A stretch of DNA of 49,842 nucleotides from Pseudomonas mangiferae (GTDB lineage Bacteria > Pseudomonadota > Gammaproteobacteria > Pseudomonadales > Pseudomonadaceae), in NCBI RefSeq assembly GCF_007109405.1, contig NZ_VJOY01000021.1, forward strand, positions 1 to 49,842, read 5' to 3'. Shown here piece after piece: positions 1 through 8,102 of the stretch. The notes under the pieces are model-generated. The model was not told where the DNA came from. It searched no databases and was given only the letters and a program-made list of their open reading frames with translations. The position numbers were made by a program, and so were the translations under genes. Positions within the stretch are counted from its first letter, which is position 1. Every line of letters begins with the position of its first letter.

Positions 1-369
1 ACGCCTGCGGCTCCGCCCCTCCAGGAAACGCACCAGTCCCGCTTCTTCCGCCCGCAGGCCCTTGCGTGCACGCGCCTTGCGCTGGCCCCGCAGCGAACCC
101 GCCAGGTACGCCGACAGCACCGCCGGGGTATTGCCCAGCTGACTCGAGACCTGGCGGATCACCTCCACTACCTCGCGCTTGGCTCGGGCTTCATCCTCCC
201 AGGGGGCCTCGCGCAAGTAAGCCAAGGCCAGTGCGCTGCCGGCCCAGGTCCGGTAGTCCTTGGCAGTGAAGTATTGAGCGGTAAGGGGCGGGGAATTCTG
301 CCGCCTGGGCGAGGCCTCGTCAGGCAGGTCTTTGCCGGCTCTTGGGGTCACTTCGCTGCGCGCCTCGGC
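1..369 (-). pseudogene. DNA topoisomerase IB, 3' fragment (decayed, cut by window edge)
   Basis: Read on the minus strand, the segment from about 285 down to 1 encodes QYFTAKDYRTWAGSALALA, then a charged helix, then QLGNTPAV followed directly by LSAYLAGSL. These are the C-terminal landmarks of bacterial topoisomerase IB: the KDxRTW motif that carries an active-site arginine, and the GNTPAV motif that precedes the nucleophilic tyrosine. In the family GNTPAV is followed by roughly ten residues of the type C-R-x-x-Y-V/I-H-P-A-V. Here they are missing and the reading frame is kept, so the tyrosine is gone. Upstream (285-369) the open frame shows no family similarity and is closed by a stop at 370-372. 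No start codon or N-terminal domain is present. I read this as a truncated, inactive remnant; its 3' end lies outside the window. Confidence 0.72.
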
Positions 370-403
370 TTACCGTTTTGTAGGAGGCCTGCCCCACACT
401 TGA

Positions 404-435
404 TAGGCAATCCCCATCTGCATCGATATGATGCA
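404..435 (+). promoter_or_regulatory. Candidate birA promoter with inverted repeat over the -10
   Basis: TAGGCA (404-409) and TATGAT (427-432) are 17 bases apart. The -10 lies inside a 6-bp perfect inverted repeat, TGCATC-GATAT-GATGCA (419-435). The -35 is weak, so the promoter call is tentative. Confidence 0.35.
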
Positions 436-462
436 GCCTCCTTGAACCGTCGAGTCGGGTTG

Positions 463-1416
463 ATGCTGTCCCTGTTAAAGCTCCTCGAAGATGGCCAGTT
501 CCATTCTGGCGAAACGCTCGGTAAACAGTTGGGTGTCAGCCGCAGCGCTGTCTGGAAGCAACTGCAACATATCGAGGAGCAATTAGGCATCTCCTTCCAC
601 AAGGTGCGTGGGAAAGGGTATCGCCTTGCGCAGCCCTTATCGCTTCTCGATGAGCAGACGATCAGGAACGCAGTTCCTGACTGGGACGTTCATGTCCTCA
701 CAGAAGTCGACTCGACCAATGCCGAGGCGATACGGCGCATGGCTGGTTCGCGAAGCCACCCGATTTTGGTATTGGCGGAACGGCAGACCGCTGGGCGAGG
801 CCGTCGGGGGCGCAAGTGGGTCAGTCCCTTCGGAGAAAACCTCTATTACAGCGTGGCGCTCCCAGTCACCGAGGGCGCGCGGCAGCTTGAGGGGCTCAGT
901 CTGGTCGTAGGGCTGGCAGTGCTTGAGGCACTGGACGCCACAGGTATCCAGGCGGGGTTGAAATGGCCTAACGATCTCCTGGTGAATGGCAAAAAGGTCG
1001 CGGGTATCCTGCTGGAGCTAGTGGGCGACCCGGCAGACGTATGCAATGTGATCATCGGCATTGGGGTCAACGTGAACATGACCGTGCCGCCCGAGCAGAT
1101 CGACCAACCCTGGACGTCTTTACGAGACATTCAGGGTAAGTCCGTCGAGCGAAATGCCTTGGCCATCCGCCTGAGTCAGTCATTACAGCGCTTTCTGGTC
1201 CGCCTGCGGCAAGAGGGTTTTTCCGGATTGCGCGCGCTGTGGGAGCACCATCATGCCTGGCAGGGGCGCGCCGTCAGCCTGACTTCCGGAGCCCAGCAGA
1301 TCGACGGCGTCGTATTGGGTATCGATGAGCAGGGAGCGCTACGGTTGAAAACGGAGCAGGGCACCATCCATTACAGCAGCGGAGAGTTGAGCTTGAGGCT
1401 ACGTGATGATTCTTGA
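463..1416 (+). CDS. birA: Bifunctional biotin-[acetyl-CoA carboxylase] ligase / biotin operon repressor BirA
   Basis: BirA activates biotin as biotinyl-AMP and transfers it to the biotin carboxyl carrier protein; holo-BirA can also repress biotin genes. The protein is 317 aa. An N-terminal winged helix-turn-helix (about residues 15-40, including [12 protein letters not shown]) is followed by the catalytic domain with the glycine/arginine-rich biotinyl-AMP loop GRGRRGRKW and the KWPNDL motif, then an SH3-like C-terminal domain. The frame is open from 274, but the ATG at 463 gives the [12 protein letters not shown]-terminus usual in Pseudomonas, and the upstream residues look non-coding. The end overlaps coaX by 11 bases, implying translational coupling. 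Confidence 0.95.
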   Translation: MLSLLKLLEDGQFHSGETLGKQLGVSRSAVWKQLQHIEEQLGISFHKVRGKGYRLAQPLSLLDEQTIRNAVPDWDVHVLTEVDSTNAEAIRRMAGSRSHPILVLAERQTAGRGRRGRKWVSPFGENLYYSVALPVTEGARQLEGLSLVVGLAVLEALDATGIQAGLKWPNDLLVNGKKVAGILLELVGDPADVCNVIIGIGVNVNMTVPPEQIDQPWTSLRDIQGKSVERNALAIRLSQSLQRFLVRLRQEGFSGLRALWEHHHAWQGRAVSLTSGAQQIDGVVLGIDEQGALRLKTEQGTIHYSSGELSLRLRDDS

Positions 1417-2155
1417 GCTCGATTGCGGGAATACCTTCATAAAGTGGCGAGTGATCGAAGCCGGCCACGATCGCGTGATCGGTTCCGGTGTGGTGGGTTC
1501 GGATGACGAGCTGGTCGCCCGGCTGAAAGCCATTCCCCGACTTCAGCTCCGCCATTGCCGCCTGGTCAGTGTTCGGACGGATGAAGAGACCGAACGATTG
1601 ATGGCGAGCCTGCAGGTGCATTTCGGCGTCGTGCCGGTCATGGTCCGGCCGGCAGAGCGCCTGGGGGGCGTGACCAACGGCTACGAGCAGCACCAGCGCC
1701 TGGGGCTCGACCGCTGGATGGCGATCGTGGGGGGGTACCGCCTCGCGCGCGGCGCCTGCCTGGTGCTGGACCTGGGGACCGCGGTCACCTCGGATCTGGT
1801 CAACAGCGACGGCGCCCACGTCGGAGGCTTCATCTGCCCGGGCATCTCCATGATGCGCAACCAATTGCGTACCCACACACGCCGCATTCGCTACGATGAC
1901 CTGGCCGCTGAGCGAGCGCTGCAGGCAATCGAGCCGGGGCGCTCGACGGTGGAGGCGGTAGAGCGTGGTTGTCTCCTGATGCTCCAGGGTTTCGTGAAAA
2001 CCCAGATCGACATGGCGCACCACGCGTTCGGCGAATCCTTCACGGTGTTCCTGACCGGCGGAGATGCCGTCCTGGTACAGGACGTATTGCCTGAGGCGAA
2101 GGTGGTTCCCGATCTCGTGTTCGTCGGCCTGGCGATCGCCTGCCCCTTGTCTTGA
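1406..2155 (+). CDS. coaX: Type III pantothenate kinase CoaX
   Basis: This enzyme phosphorylates pantothenate in the first step of coenzyme A synthesis. It is the type III (ASKHA-fold) kinase found in pseudomonads, unrelated to E. coli CoaA. The product is 249 aa and starts [15 protein letters not shown], where DxGNT is the phosphate-1 motif; [12 protein letters not shown] and GGFICPGI follow, the latter in the substrate region. A GTG three bases upstream (1403) could also start translation, but the ATG at 1406 matches the family N-terminus. It overlaps birA and lies 10 bases upstream of the SPOR gene, so the three genes probably form one operon. Confidence 0.95.
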   Translation: MILELDCGNTFIKWRVIEAGHDRVIGSGVVGSDDELVARLKAIPRLQLRHCRLVSVRTDEETERLMASLQVHFGVVPVMVRPAERLGGVTNGYEQHQRLGLDRWMAIVGGYRLARGACLVLDLGTAVTSDLVNSDGAHVGGFICPGISMMRNQLRTHTRRIRYDDLAAERALQAIEPGRSTVEAVERGCLLMLQGFVKTQIDMAHHAFGESFTVFLTGGDAVLVQDVLPEAKVVPDLVFVGLAIACPLS

Positions 2156-2165
2156 GGCCCATGTA

Positions 2166-2843
2166 ATGCGCTGGTCATTTCTATTCCTGCTTGTCCTGAA
2201 CCTCTTCTATTACGTATGGCATCAGCAACAGGCTCCCCTGCATCCCAAGGAGACGGGATCGCTTACCGTCTATAAGGATGCGAAGCAAAACATCCAGTTG
2301 CTCAGTGAATCAGTTACACAACCGCGCCGAGAGACGACCGCGTCATTGCCAGGCGCTCCCGAGGATGTCTGCCTGTTCCTGGGCGGCTTCGAGCGTGAGG
2401 AGGAGGCGCGTGAAGTGGAGCAGCGGCTGCTCAGCCTGGATATCCAATCCCGTGTACAGGCGGTGGATGCGGCGGCGGGGATGGACTACTGGGTCTATCT
2501 CGCGCCACTGGCATCGCGACAAGCTTCGCTTCGCCAGCTGAAAGAGTTGCAGGCGCGCAAGATCGACAGCTACATCATCACCCAGGGCGATCTGTCGAAC
2601 GGCATTTCCCTGGGAATCTTCCCGCGCAGCGATTCGGCGGAAAGCGTCTTGCAGCGCCTGCGGGATGCAGGTTACGAGCCGCTGATGCGGGAACTGCCGC
2701 GTGCCCACCGCAGCTTCTGGGTGCGGATCGCGCCGGAAAGTCGACGGCTCGCGGACGATGCGCTGCTCGGCCAACTGTCCAGCAGCTTCAAGGATTTGCA
2801 GCATCAATTAATGCCTTGCGAAAGCGTTGCATCGGCTCGCTAG
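2166..2843 (+). CDS. SPOR-domain inner-membrane protein
   Basis: A 225-aa protein with one N-terminal membrane segment (about residues 3-18, WSFLFLLVLNLFYYVW), a low-complexity linker, and a C-terminal region (about 75-205). That region has two approximate repeats in which CLFLGGFEREEEAREV and SLGIFPRSDSAESVLQ resemble the beta-alpha units of SPOR domains. SPOR domains bind denuded septal peptidoglycan glycans. The start at 2166 is preferred over earlier in-frame codons because it places the membrane segment at the N-terminus and follows the coaX stop. The same gene follows coaX in P. aeruginosa. Its specific role is unknown to me. Confidence 0.85.
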   Translation: MRWSFLFLLVLNLFYYVWHQQQAPLHPKETGSLTVYKDAKQNIQLLSESVTQPRRETTASLPGAPEDVCLFLGGFEREEEAREVEQRLLSLDIQSRVQAVDAAAGMDYWVYLAPLASRQASLRQLKELQARKIDSYIITQGDLSNGISLGIFPRSDSAESVLQRLRDAGYEPLMRELPRAHRSFWVRIAPESRRLADDALLGQLSSSFKDLQHQLMPCESVASAR

Positions 2844-2944
2844 TTTGTCTAGAATGGCGCCCGCTCCGCAGCGCTAGTGTCCATGCCTGGTTCTGAAGAG
2901 CGGTTGTCGAAGTAGCTAAGCTCAAGATTTTAATGAGAAAAAGC

Positions 2945-2979
2945 TTGACAGCCGGGTGGCAGATATTGAAAATGCCGCC
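2945..2979 (+). promoter_or_regulatory. Promoter of the tRNA(Tyr-Gly-Thr)-tufB operon
   Basis: A perfect -35 TTGACA (2945-2950), 17 bases, then GAAAAT (2968-2973), followed by the G/C-only discriminator GCCGCC. A strong -35 with a GC-rich discriminator is typical of stringently controlled stable-RNA promoters. The first tRNA begins 12 bases after the -10. Confidence 0.7.
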
Positions 2980-2985
2980 TCCTTT

Positions 2986-3070
2986 GGAGGGATTCCCGAG
3001 TGGCCAAAGGGATCAGACTGTAAATCTGACGTCATAGACTTCGAAGGTTCGAATCCTTCTCCCTCCACCA
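2986..3070 (+). tRNA. tRNA-Tyr (anticodon GTA)
   Basis: An 85-base class II tRNA with a long variable arm. The acceptor stem GGAGGGA (2986-2992) pairs with TCCCTCC (3060-3066), the anticodon GTA is at 3020-3022, the T-loop is GGTTCGAATCC and the CCA end is encoded at 3068-3070. It is the first gene of the three-tRNA cluster upstream of tufB. Confidence 0.96.
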
Positions 3071-3095
3071 GTTTCAAGCGTGAGCTGCAGGCTCC

Positions 3096-3169
<74 letters not shown>

Positions 3170-3195
3170 GGTTTGCTGCTGATGCAATAGGTTTG

Positions 3196-3271
3196 GCTCA
3201 TGTAGCTCAGTTGGTAGAGCACACCCTTGGTAAGGGTGAGGTCAGCGGTTCAAATCCGCTCATGAGCTCCA
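3196..3271 (+). tRNA. tRNA-Thr (anticodon GGT)
   Basis: A 76-base tRNA. GCTCATG (3196-3202) pairs with CATGAGC (3261-3267), the anticodon stem CACCC/GGGTG encloses a loop with anticodon GGT at 3229-3231, and CCA is encoded at 3269-3271. Its 3' end lies seven bases before a strong hairpin. Confidence 0.96.
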
Positions 3272-3277
3272 TTACGT

Positions 3278-3312
3278 ACAAAGGCAGATATGAAAATATC
3301 TGCCTTTGTTTT
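3278..3312 (+). terminator. Terminator-like hairpin (attenuator) between tRNA-Thr and tufB
   Basis: A 13-bp perfect stem (3278-3290 with 3297-3309) and a six-base loop are followed by TTT (3310-3312). It starts seven bases after the encoded CCA of tRNA-Thr and ends 45 bases before tufB. It could terminate part of the transcription, act as a 3'-end processing block for tRNA-Thr, or both. The short U-run suggests partial termination. Confidence 0.6.
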
Positions 3313-3357
3313 AATGGCGGCGTGACTCGCTCAATTACATGATGGGGGACGGTCTCG

Positions 3358-4551
3358 ATGGCAAAGGAAAAGTTTGAACGTAACAAACCGCACGTCAACG
3401 TCGGCACCATCGGTCACGTTGACCATGGCAAGACCACTCTGACCGCTGCGCTGACCAAGGTCTGCTCCGAGACCTGGGGCGGCTCCGCTCGCGCCTTCGA
3501 CCAGATCGACAACGCGCCGGAAGAGAAGGCTCGCGGTATCACCATCAATACCTCCCACGTCGAGTACGACTCGCCCGTGCGCCACTACGCCCACGTGGAC
3601 TGCCCGGGTCACGCCGACTACGTGAAGAACATGATCACCGGTGCTGCCCAGATGGACGGCGCGATCCTGGTCTGCTCGGCTGCCGATGGCCCCATGCCGC
3701 AAACCCGCGAGCACATCCTGCTGTCCCGTCAGGTAGGCGTTCCGTACATCGTCGTGTTCCTGAACAAGGCCGACATGGTCGACGACGCCGAGCTGCTCGA
3801 GCTGGTCGAGATGGAAGTTCGCGATCTGCTGAACACCTACGACTTCCCGGGCGACGACACCCCGATCGTCATCGGTTCCGCGCTGATGGCCCTGAACGGC
3901 CAGGACGATAATGAGATGGGCGTCTCCGCCGTGCGCAAGCTGGTGGAAACCCTGGACTCCTACATTCCGGAGCCCGAGCGCGCCATCGACAAGCCGTTCC
4001 TGATGCCGATCGAAGATGTGTTCTCGATCTCCGGCCGCGGCACCGTGGTAACCGGTCGTGTCGAGCGCGGCATCGTCAAGATCCAGGAAGAAGTGGAAAT
4101 CGTCGGTATCAAGGCGACCACCAAGACCACCTGCACCGGCGTCGAGATGTTCCGAAAGCTGCTCGACGAAGGTCGTGCTGGCGAGAACGTGGGCGTGCTG
4201 CTGCGCGGCACCAAGCGCGAAGACGTGGAGCGTGGCCAGGTTCTGGCCAAGCCGGGCACCATCAAGCCCCACACCAAGTTCGAGTGCGAAGTGTACGTAC
4301 TGAGCAAGGAAGAAGGCGGTCGCCACACTCCGTTCTTCAAGGGCTACCGTCCGCAGTTCTACTTCCGGACCACCGACGTGACCGGTAACTGCGAGCTGCC
4401 GGAAGGCGTTGAGATGGTAATGCCGGGCGACAACGTGAAAATGGTTGTCACCCTGATCGCTCCGATCGCCATGGAAGAAGGCCTGCGCTTCGCGATTCGC
4501 GAAGGCGGCCGTACCGTCGGCGCCGGCGTGGTTGCCAAGATCGTCGAGTAA
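3358..4551 (+). CDS. tufB: Elongation factor Tu (copy B)
   Basis: EF-Tu delivers aminoacyl-tRNA to the ribosomal A site as a GTP complex. The 397-aa protein has the G1 motif GHVDHGKT, switch I with RGITIN, G3 DCPGH, G4 NKAD and G5 GSAL, followed by the two beta-barrel domains. The ATG at 3358 has GGGGGA eight bases upstream. The protein is identical to the second copy at 19866, and the genes differ only at silent positions. It sits behind three tRNA genes, as tufB does in many gammaproteobacteria. Confidence 0.98.
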   Translation: MAKEKFERNKPHVNVGTIGHVDHGKTTLTAALTKVCSETWGGSARAFDQIDNAPEEKARGITINTSHVEYDSPVRHYAHVDCPGHADYVKNMITGAAQMDGAILVCSAADGPMPQTREHILLSRQVGVPYIVVFLNKADMVDDAELLELVEMEVRDLLNTYDFPGDDTPIVIGSALMALNGQDDNEMGVSAVRKLVETLDSYIPEPERAIDKPFLMPIEDVFSISGRGTVVTGRVERGIVKIQEEVEIVGIKATTKTTCTGVEMFRKLLDEGRAGENVGVLLRGTKREDVERGQVLAKPGTIKPHTKFECEVYVLSKEEGGRHTPFFKGYRPQFYFRTTDVTGNCELPEGVEMVMPGDNVKMVVTLIAPIAMEEGLRFAIREGGRTVGAGVVAKIVE

Positions 4552-4555
4552 TCGA

Positions 4556-4584
4556 TTGATCTTGCTCTGTCAGGCCGGCATAAT
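4556..4584 (+). promoter_or_regulatory. Promoter of tRNA-Trp-secE-nusG
   Basis: TTGATC (4556-4561), 17 bases, then CATAAT (4579-4584), starting four bases after the tufB stop. The -10 forms the loop of a perfect 10-bp hairpin (arms 4570-4579 and 4586-4595). Confidence 0.7.
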
Positions 4585-4595
4585 GGCCGGCCTGA
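4570..4595 (+). terminator. GC-rich hairpin after tufB, overlapping the next promoter
   Basis: TCAGGCCGGC (4570-4579) pairs perfectly with GCCGGCCTGA (4586-4595) across a six-base loop. No U-tract follows, so as a terminator it would be imperfect. It may instead protect the tufB mRNA 3' end. Confidence 0.4.
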
Positions 4596-4605
4596 CTTCA
4601 GTTAC

Positions 4606-4681
<76 letters not shown>

Positions 4682-4730
4682 GATTTCCAAGCGCGCGAAG
4701 TCTGGCCTTTCTCCAACAGGATCCATGCTG

Positions 4731-5102
4731 ATGAATGCCAAGGCTGAAGCCAAACCCAATCGCTTCGATGCTCTGAAATGGCTCGTCGTGGCTGTCCTTG
4801 TTGTGGTTGGTGTGGTGGGTAATCAGTACTTCTCCGCCCAGCCGATTCTTTACCGCGTTCTTGGTTTGCTGACTTTGGCCGCCGTCGCAGGATTCATCGT
4901 CCTGCAGACCGTCAAGGGTCAGGCCTTCTTCGTGCTGGCCAAGGAAGCGCGTGGCGAGATTCGCAAGGTCGTTTGGCCCACTCGTCAAGAGACCACTCAG
5001 ACCACGTTGATCGTCGTTGCGGTGGTCCTGGTTATGTCGCTGCTGCTGTGGGGGCTCGATTCCCTGCTCGGCTTGATTGTTTCGATGATTGTTGGTCGGT
5101 AG
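4731..5102 (+). CDS. secE: Preprotein translocase subunit SecE
   Basis: SecE stabilises SecY in the inner-membrane SecYEG channel. The product is 123 aa with three hydrophobic segments (about residues 17-34, 44-62 and 92-118). The conserved amphipathic helix before the last segment carries the signature [17 protein letters not shown]. An ATG at 4725 is also in frame, but CAGGA at 4717-4721 is well spaced only for 4731, and MNAKAEAK is the Pseudomonas N-terminus. The long three-segment form is the gammaproteobacterial type. Confidence 0.95.
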   Translation: MNAKAEAKPNRFDALKWLVVAVLVVVGVVGNQYFSAQPILYRVLGLLTLAAVAGFIVLQTVKGQAFFVLAKEARGEIRKVVWPTRQETTQTTLIVVAVVLVMSLLLWGLDSLLGLIVSMIVGR

Positions 5103-5109
5103 GTGCGCC

Positions 5110-5643
5110 GTGGCTAAGCGTTGGTACGTCGTACATGCTTATTCGGGTTACGAAAAGCATGTCATGCGTTCGTTGATCGAGCGCGTCAAGCTGGCCGGAA
5201 TGGAAGACGAATTCGGCGAGATTCTGGTCCCCACTGAAGAAGTGGTGGAGATGCGCAATGGCCAGAAGCGCAAGAGCGAGCGCAAGTTCTTCCCCGGCTA
5301 CGTGCTGGTGCAGATGGAAATGAACGAAGGCACTTGGCACTTGGTCAAGGACACGCCTCGTGTCATGGGCTTCATCGGTGGTACCGCGGACAAGCCCGCG
5401 CCGATCACCGACAAGGAAGCCGATGCGATTCTGCGTCGTGTGGCCGACAGCGGTGACAAGCCGAAACCCAAGACGCTGTTCGAACCGGGCGAGACCGTCC
5501 GGGTCATCGACGGGCCTTTCGCCGATTTCAATGGCGTCGTCGAGGAAGTCAACTACGAGAAGAGCCGGATCCAAGTCGCCGTGCTCATTTTCGGACGCTC
5601 TACTCCGGTGGAGTTGGAGTTCAGCCAGGTCGAAAAGGCATAA
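5110..5643 (+). CDS. nusG: Transcription termination/antitermination factor NusG
   Basis: NusG binds RNA polymerase across the cleft through its NGN domain, and Rho or ribosomal protein S10 through its C-terminal KOW domain. The 177-aa product begins [17 protein letters not shown] and contains FFPGYVLVQ in the NGN domain and [17 protein letters not shown], the KOW motif, near residue 130. The GTG at 5110 is chosen: it removes seven non-family residues encoded upstream and matches known NusG N-termini. It lies eight bases after the secE stop, and a terminator follows. Confidence 0.97.
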   Translation: MAKRWYVVHAYSGYEKHVMRSLIERVKLAGMEDEFGEILVPTEEVVEMRNGQKRKSERKFFPGYVLVQMEMNEGTWHLVKDTPRVMGFIGGTADKPAPITDKEADAILRRVADSGDKPKPKTLFEPGETVRVIDGPFADFNGVVEEVNYEKSRIQVAVLIFGRSTPVELEFSQVEKA

Positions 5644-5660
5644 CTGGCATTGCATCCCTT

Positions 5661-5689
5661 ACCCCGCAGCCGATGGTTGCGGGGTTTTT
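5661..5689 (+). terminator. Intrinsic terminator after nusG
   Basis: The stem ACCCCGCA (5661-5668) / TGCGGGGT (5678-5685) extends inward with a G-U pair and is followed by T5. It separates secE-nusG from the L11 operon. Confidence 0.85.
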
Positions 5690-5760
5690 GCGTCACCGGG
5701 ATAAACGCGAAAGCAACCGGGGAGCCGTCAAGGCGTCCGCACCCGTAATTGGAGTAGCAA

Positions 5761-6192
5761 ATGGCTAAGAAGATCCAGGCTTATATCAAGCTGCAAGTGA
5801 AGGCCGCCCAGGCCAACCCGTCGCCGCCGGTCGGTCCCGCACTGGGCCAGCACGGCGTGAACATCATGGAGTTCTGCAAGGCGTTCAACGCCCGTACCCA
5901 GGGCATGGAACCGGGCCTGCCGACTCCGGTGATCATCACCGTCTACAGCGACCGCAGCTTCACGTTCGAGACCAAGAGCACCCCCGCTTCCGTGCTGCTG
6001 AAGAAAGCAGCCGGCATCGCCAGCGGTTCTGCGCGTCCCAACAGCCAAAAAGTCGGCACTGTGACCCGTGCCCAGCTGGAAGAGATCGCCAAGACCAAAA
6101 ATGCCGACCTGACCGCCGCTGACCTCGACGCGGCCGTGCGTACCATCGCCGGCTCCGCTCGCAGCATGGGTCTGACCGTGGAGGGTGTGTAA
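5761..6192 (+). CDS. rplK: 50S ribosomal protein L11 (uL11)
   Basis: L11 is 143 aa and forms the stalk base by binding the GTPase-associated region of 23S rRNA; it is also required for RelA activation. The proline-rich N-terminal stretch [16 protein letters not shown] and the C-terminal RNA-binding domain ending [12 protein letters not shown] are intact. GGAG lies seven bases before the ATG. The stop codon abuts the rplA start (TAA then ATG), implying coupling. I could not recognise a promoter in 5690-5760. Confidence 0.98.
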   Translation: MAKKIQAYIKLQVKAAQANPSPPVGPALGQHGVNIMEFCKAFNARTQGMEPGLPTPVIITVYSDRSFTFETKSTPASVLLKKAAGIASGSARPNSQKVGTVTRAQLEEIAKTKNADLTAADLDAAVRTIAGSARSMGLTVEGV

Positions 6193-6888
6193 ATGGCTAA
6201 GCTGACCAAGCGCCAGAAGGCGATCGCCGAGAAAGTCGAGGCGGGCAAGCAATACGGCTTCGAAGACGCTGCCAAACTGCTGGCCGAGCTGTCGACCATC
6301 AAGTTCAAGGAATCCGTGGACATCGCCATCAACCTGGGCGTCGATCCGCGTAAATCCGACCAGGTCGTGCGTGGCGCCACTGTGCTCCCCAACGGCACCG
6401 GCAAATCCGTTCGCGTCGCTGTGTTCACCCAGGGTCCGGGCGCCGAAGCCGCGCTGGCTGCGGGCGCCGATCGTGTCGGCATGGACGAGCTGGCTGCCGA
6501 GATGAAGGGCGGCGACCTGAGCTATGACGTGGTCATCGCGTCCCCTGACGCCATGCGCGTCGTCGGTCAGCTGGGCCAGATCCTCGGCCCGCGCGGCCTG
6601 ATGCCGAACCCGAAGGTCGGTACCGTGACCCCGGACGTCGCCACTGCGGTGAAGAATGCCAAGGCCGGTCAGGTTCGTTTCCGTACTGACAAGAACGGCA
6701 TCATCCACGCGTCCGTGGGCAAGATCGATTTCGAGCCGACCAAGCTGAAGCAGAACGTCGAAGCACTGTTGGCCGACCTGAAGCGCCTGAAACCGTCCAC
6801 GTCCAAAGGCATCTACGTGCAGCGCGTGACCCTGAGCAGCACCATGGGTCCCGGCCTGCAGATCGACCAGGCTTCCCTGGAGGCGTAA
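6193..6888 (+). CDS. rplA: 50S ribosomal protein L1 (uL1)
   Basis: L1 forms the mobile L1 stalk that helps E-site tRNA leave, and in gammaproteobacteria it represses translation of the rplK-rplA mRNA. The protein has 231 aa, the family's usual length. The conserved [18 protein letters not shown] motif appears as [17 protein letters not shown] near residue 130. It starts immediately after the rplK stop. Confidence 0.98.
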   Translation: MAKLTKRQKAIAEKVEAGKQYGFEDAAKLLAELSTIKFKESVDIAINLGVDPRKSDQVVRGATVLPNGTGKSVRVAVFTQGPGAEAALAAGADRVGMDELAAEMKGGDLSYDVVIASPDAMRVVGQLGQILGPRGLMPNPKVGTVTPDVATAVKNAKAGQVRFRTDKNGIIHASVGKIDFEPTKLKQNVEALLADLKRLKPSTSKGIYVQRVTLSSTMGPGLQIDQASLEA

Positions 6889-6898
6889 GGAACATGTG

Positions 6899-6918
6899 GC
6901 CGACGGTTCGCCGTCGGC
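6899..6918 (+). other. UUCG-tetraloop hairpin downstream of rplA
   Basis: GCCGACGG (6899-6906), loop TTCG, CCGTCGGC (6911-6918): a perfect 8-bp stem with a very stable tetraloop, 10 bases after the rplA stop. There is no U-tract, so it is more likely an mRNA-stabilising or processing element than a terminator. Confidence 0.55.
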
Positions 6919-6944
6919 TGCCACTATTGGGGTCCCTGCCTGGC

Positions 6945-7082
6945 GGGGGCTGTCCAAGACCGTAGGTGGCGCAAGCCTTAAATCACCCGCCTACGCAGAT
7001 GGTGCTCCCGATTCTTACCGAATCAGACACCAAAGCCGTCCGGCTCCGGCCGGGCGAAACGGTAACATCCAGGAGTAAACCC
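6945..7082 (+). promoter_or_regulatory. L10 leader (autoregulatory binding site for L10-L12)
   Basis: The 194-base rplA-rplJ gap contains CGTAGGTGGC (6961-6970) pairing with GCCTACG (6989-6995), an internal GCAAGCCTTAAATCACC, and GCAGATGGTGCTCCC just after. These are features I associate with the L10 leader, the structured RNA to which the L10(L12)4 complex binds to repress rplJ-rplL translation. The element runs up to the rplJ ribosome-binding site AGGAG (7072-7076). The boundaries are approximate. Confidence 0.7.
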
Positions 7083-7583
7083 GTGGCAATCAAACTCGAA
7101 GACAAGAAGGCCATCGTCGCTGAAGTCAACGAGGCTGCCCAGGCTGCCCTGTCCGCTGTCGTGGCCGATGCCCGTGGCGTGACTGTCGGCGCCATGACCG
7201 GACTCCGTAAAGAGGCCCGCGAAGCCGGTGTGTACGTGAAAGTCGTGCGTAACACCCTGCTGCGCCGCGCCGTCGAAGGCACTCAGTTCGATGTGCTCGG
7301 CGACGCGTTCAAAGGCCCGACCCTGATTGCGTTTTCCAACGAGCATCCTGGCGCTGCCGCCCGGATCTTCAAGGACTTCGCCAAGGGTCAGGACAAGTTC
7401 GAGATCAAGGCCGCCGCCTTCGAAGGCAAGCTGATCGCAGCCAACCAAATCGACGTACTGGCTACCCTGCCGACCTACGACGAAGCGGTTTCCCAGCTGA
7501 TGAGCGTGATCCAAGGCGCTACCAGCAAGCTGGCCCGCACCCTGGCCGCCATTCGTGACCAGAAAGAAGCCGCTGCCGCCTGA
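7083..7583 (+). CDS. rplJ: 50S ribosomal protein L10 (uL10)
   Basis: L10 anchors L12 dimers to the ribosome stalk base and is the autogenous repressor of its own operon. The product is 166 aa, beginning [18 protein letters not shown], with [11 protein letters not shown] and the C-terminal L12-binding helix (about 130-166, [20 protein letters not shown]). Translation starts at GTG 7083, seven bases after AGGAG. The upstream in-frame codons back to 6966 lie in the L10 leader and are not coding. Confidence 0.96.
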   Translation: MAIKLEDKKAIVAEVNEAAQAALSAVVADARGVTVGAMTGLRKEAREAGVYVKVVRNTLLRRAVEGTQFDVLGDAFKGPTLIAFSNEHPGAAARIFKDFAKGQDKFEIKAAAFEGKLIAANQIDVLATLPTYDEAVSQLMSVIQGATSKLARTLAAIRDQKEAAAA

Positions 7584-7656
7584 GGCGCCCGGCCGATTCT
7601 GCTCAACCCCATTCCAGGCGGCTTAGGGTCGCCAACCGATACAGGAAACTAGAGTC

Positions 7657-8028
7657 ATGGCTCTGACCAACGAAGACATCATCAACGCCGTATCCGAAAT
7701 GTCCGTCATGCAAGTGGTGGAACTGATCAAGGCGATGGAAGAGAAGTTCGGTGTGACCGCTGCTGCCGCCGTTGCCGCTGGCCCGGCTGCCGGCCCGGCT
7801 GCTGCCGCTGAAGAGCAAACCGAGTTCACCATCGTCCTGACCGAAGCCGGCGACAAGAAAGTGAACGTGATCAAGGTCGTTCGCGAACTGACCGGTCTGG
7901 GCCTGAAAGAAGCCAAGGCTGTGGTCGACGGCGCTCCGGGCGTGGTGAAGGAAGGCGCTTCGAAAGAAGAAGCCGAAGCCGCCAAGAAATCCCTGGAAGA
8001 AGCAGGCGCCAAGGTCGAGCTCAAGTAA
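7657..8028 (+). CDS. rplL: 50S ribosomal protein L7/L12 (bL12)
   Basis: L12 is the multicopy flexible stalk protein that recruits and activates translational GTPases. The 123-aa protein has an N-terminal dimerisation domain, an Ala/Gly/Pro-rich hinge (about residues 36-51, with the repeated [10 protein letters not shown]) and the factor-binding C-terminal domain with [15 protein letters not shown] and ending KVELK. It lies 73 bases after rplJ. Confidence 0.98.
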   Translation: MALTNEDIINAVSEMSVMQVVELIKAMEEKFGVTAAAAVAAGPAAGPAAAAEEQTEFTIVLTEAGDKKVNVIKVVRELTGLGLKEAKAVVDGAPGVVKEGASKEEAEAAKKSLEEAGAKVELK

Positions 8029-8073
8029 GTTCGCTCTTGCGTCTACAGCCTGAGCGACTCGCGAAAGGCTGAT

Positions 8074-8102
8074 GGCTGGTGGCTCATGCCACCGGCCTTT
8101 TT
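8074..8102 (+). terminator. rplL-rpoB attenuator
   Basis: The stem 8074-8083 / 8088-8097 (one G-U pair), loop TCAT, is followed by TTTTT (8098-8102). It corresponds in position to the partial terminator that sets the ratio of L12 to polymerase subunits in E. coli. Some polymerases must read through, since no clear promoter was seen before rpoB. Confidence 0.8.

Noticed and set aside
274..462. N-terminal extension of BirA from 274
   Set aside because: The extra 63 codons do not resemble BirA and lie over the topoisomerase relic and the birA promoter region. The HTH domain begins right after 463.
6896..7078. A 60-codon open frame between rplA and rplJ
   Set aside because: It lies in the structured L10 leader, lacks a convincing ribosome-binding site and resembles no protein I know.
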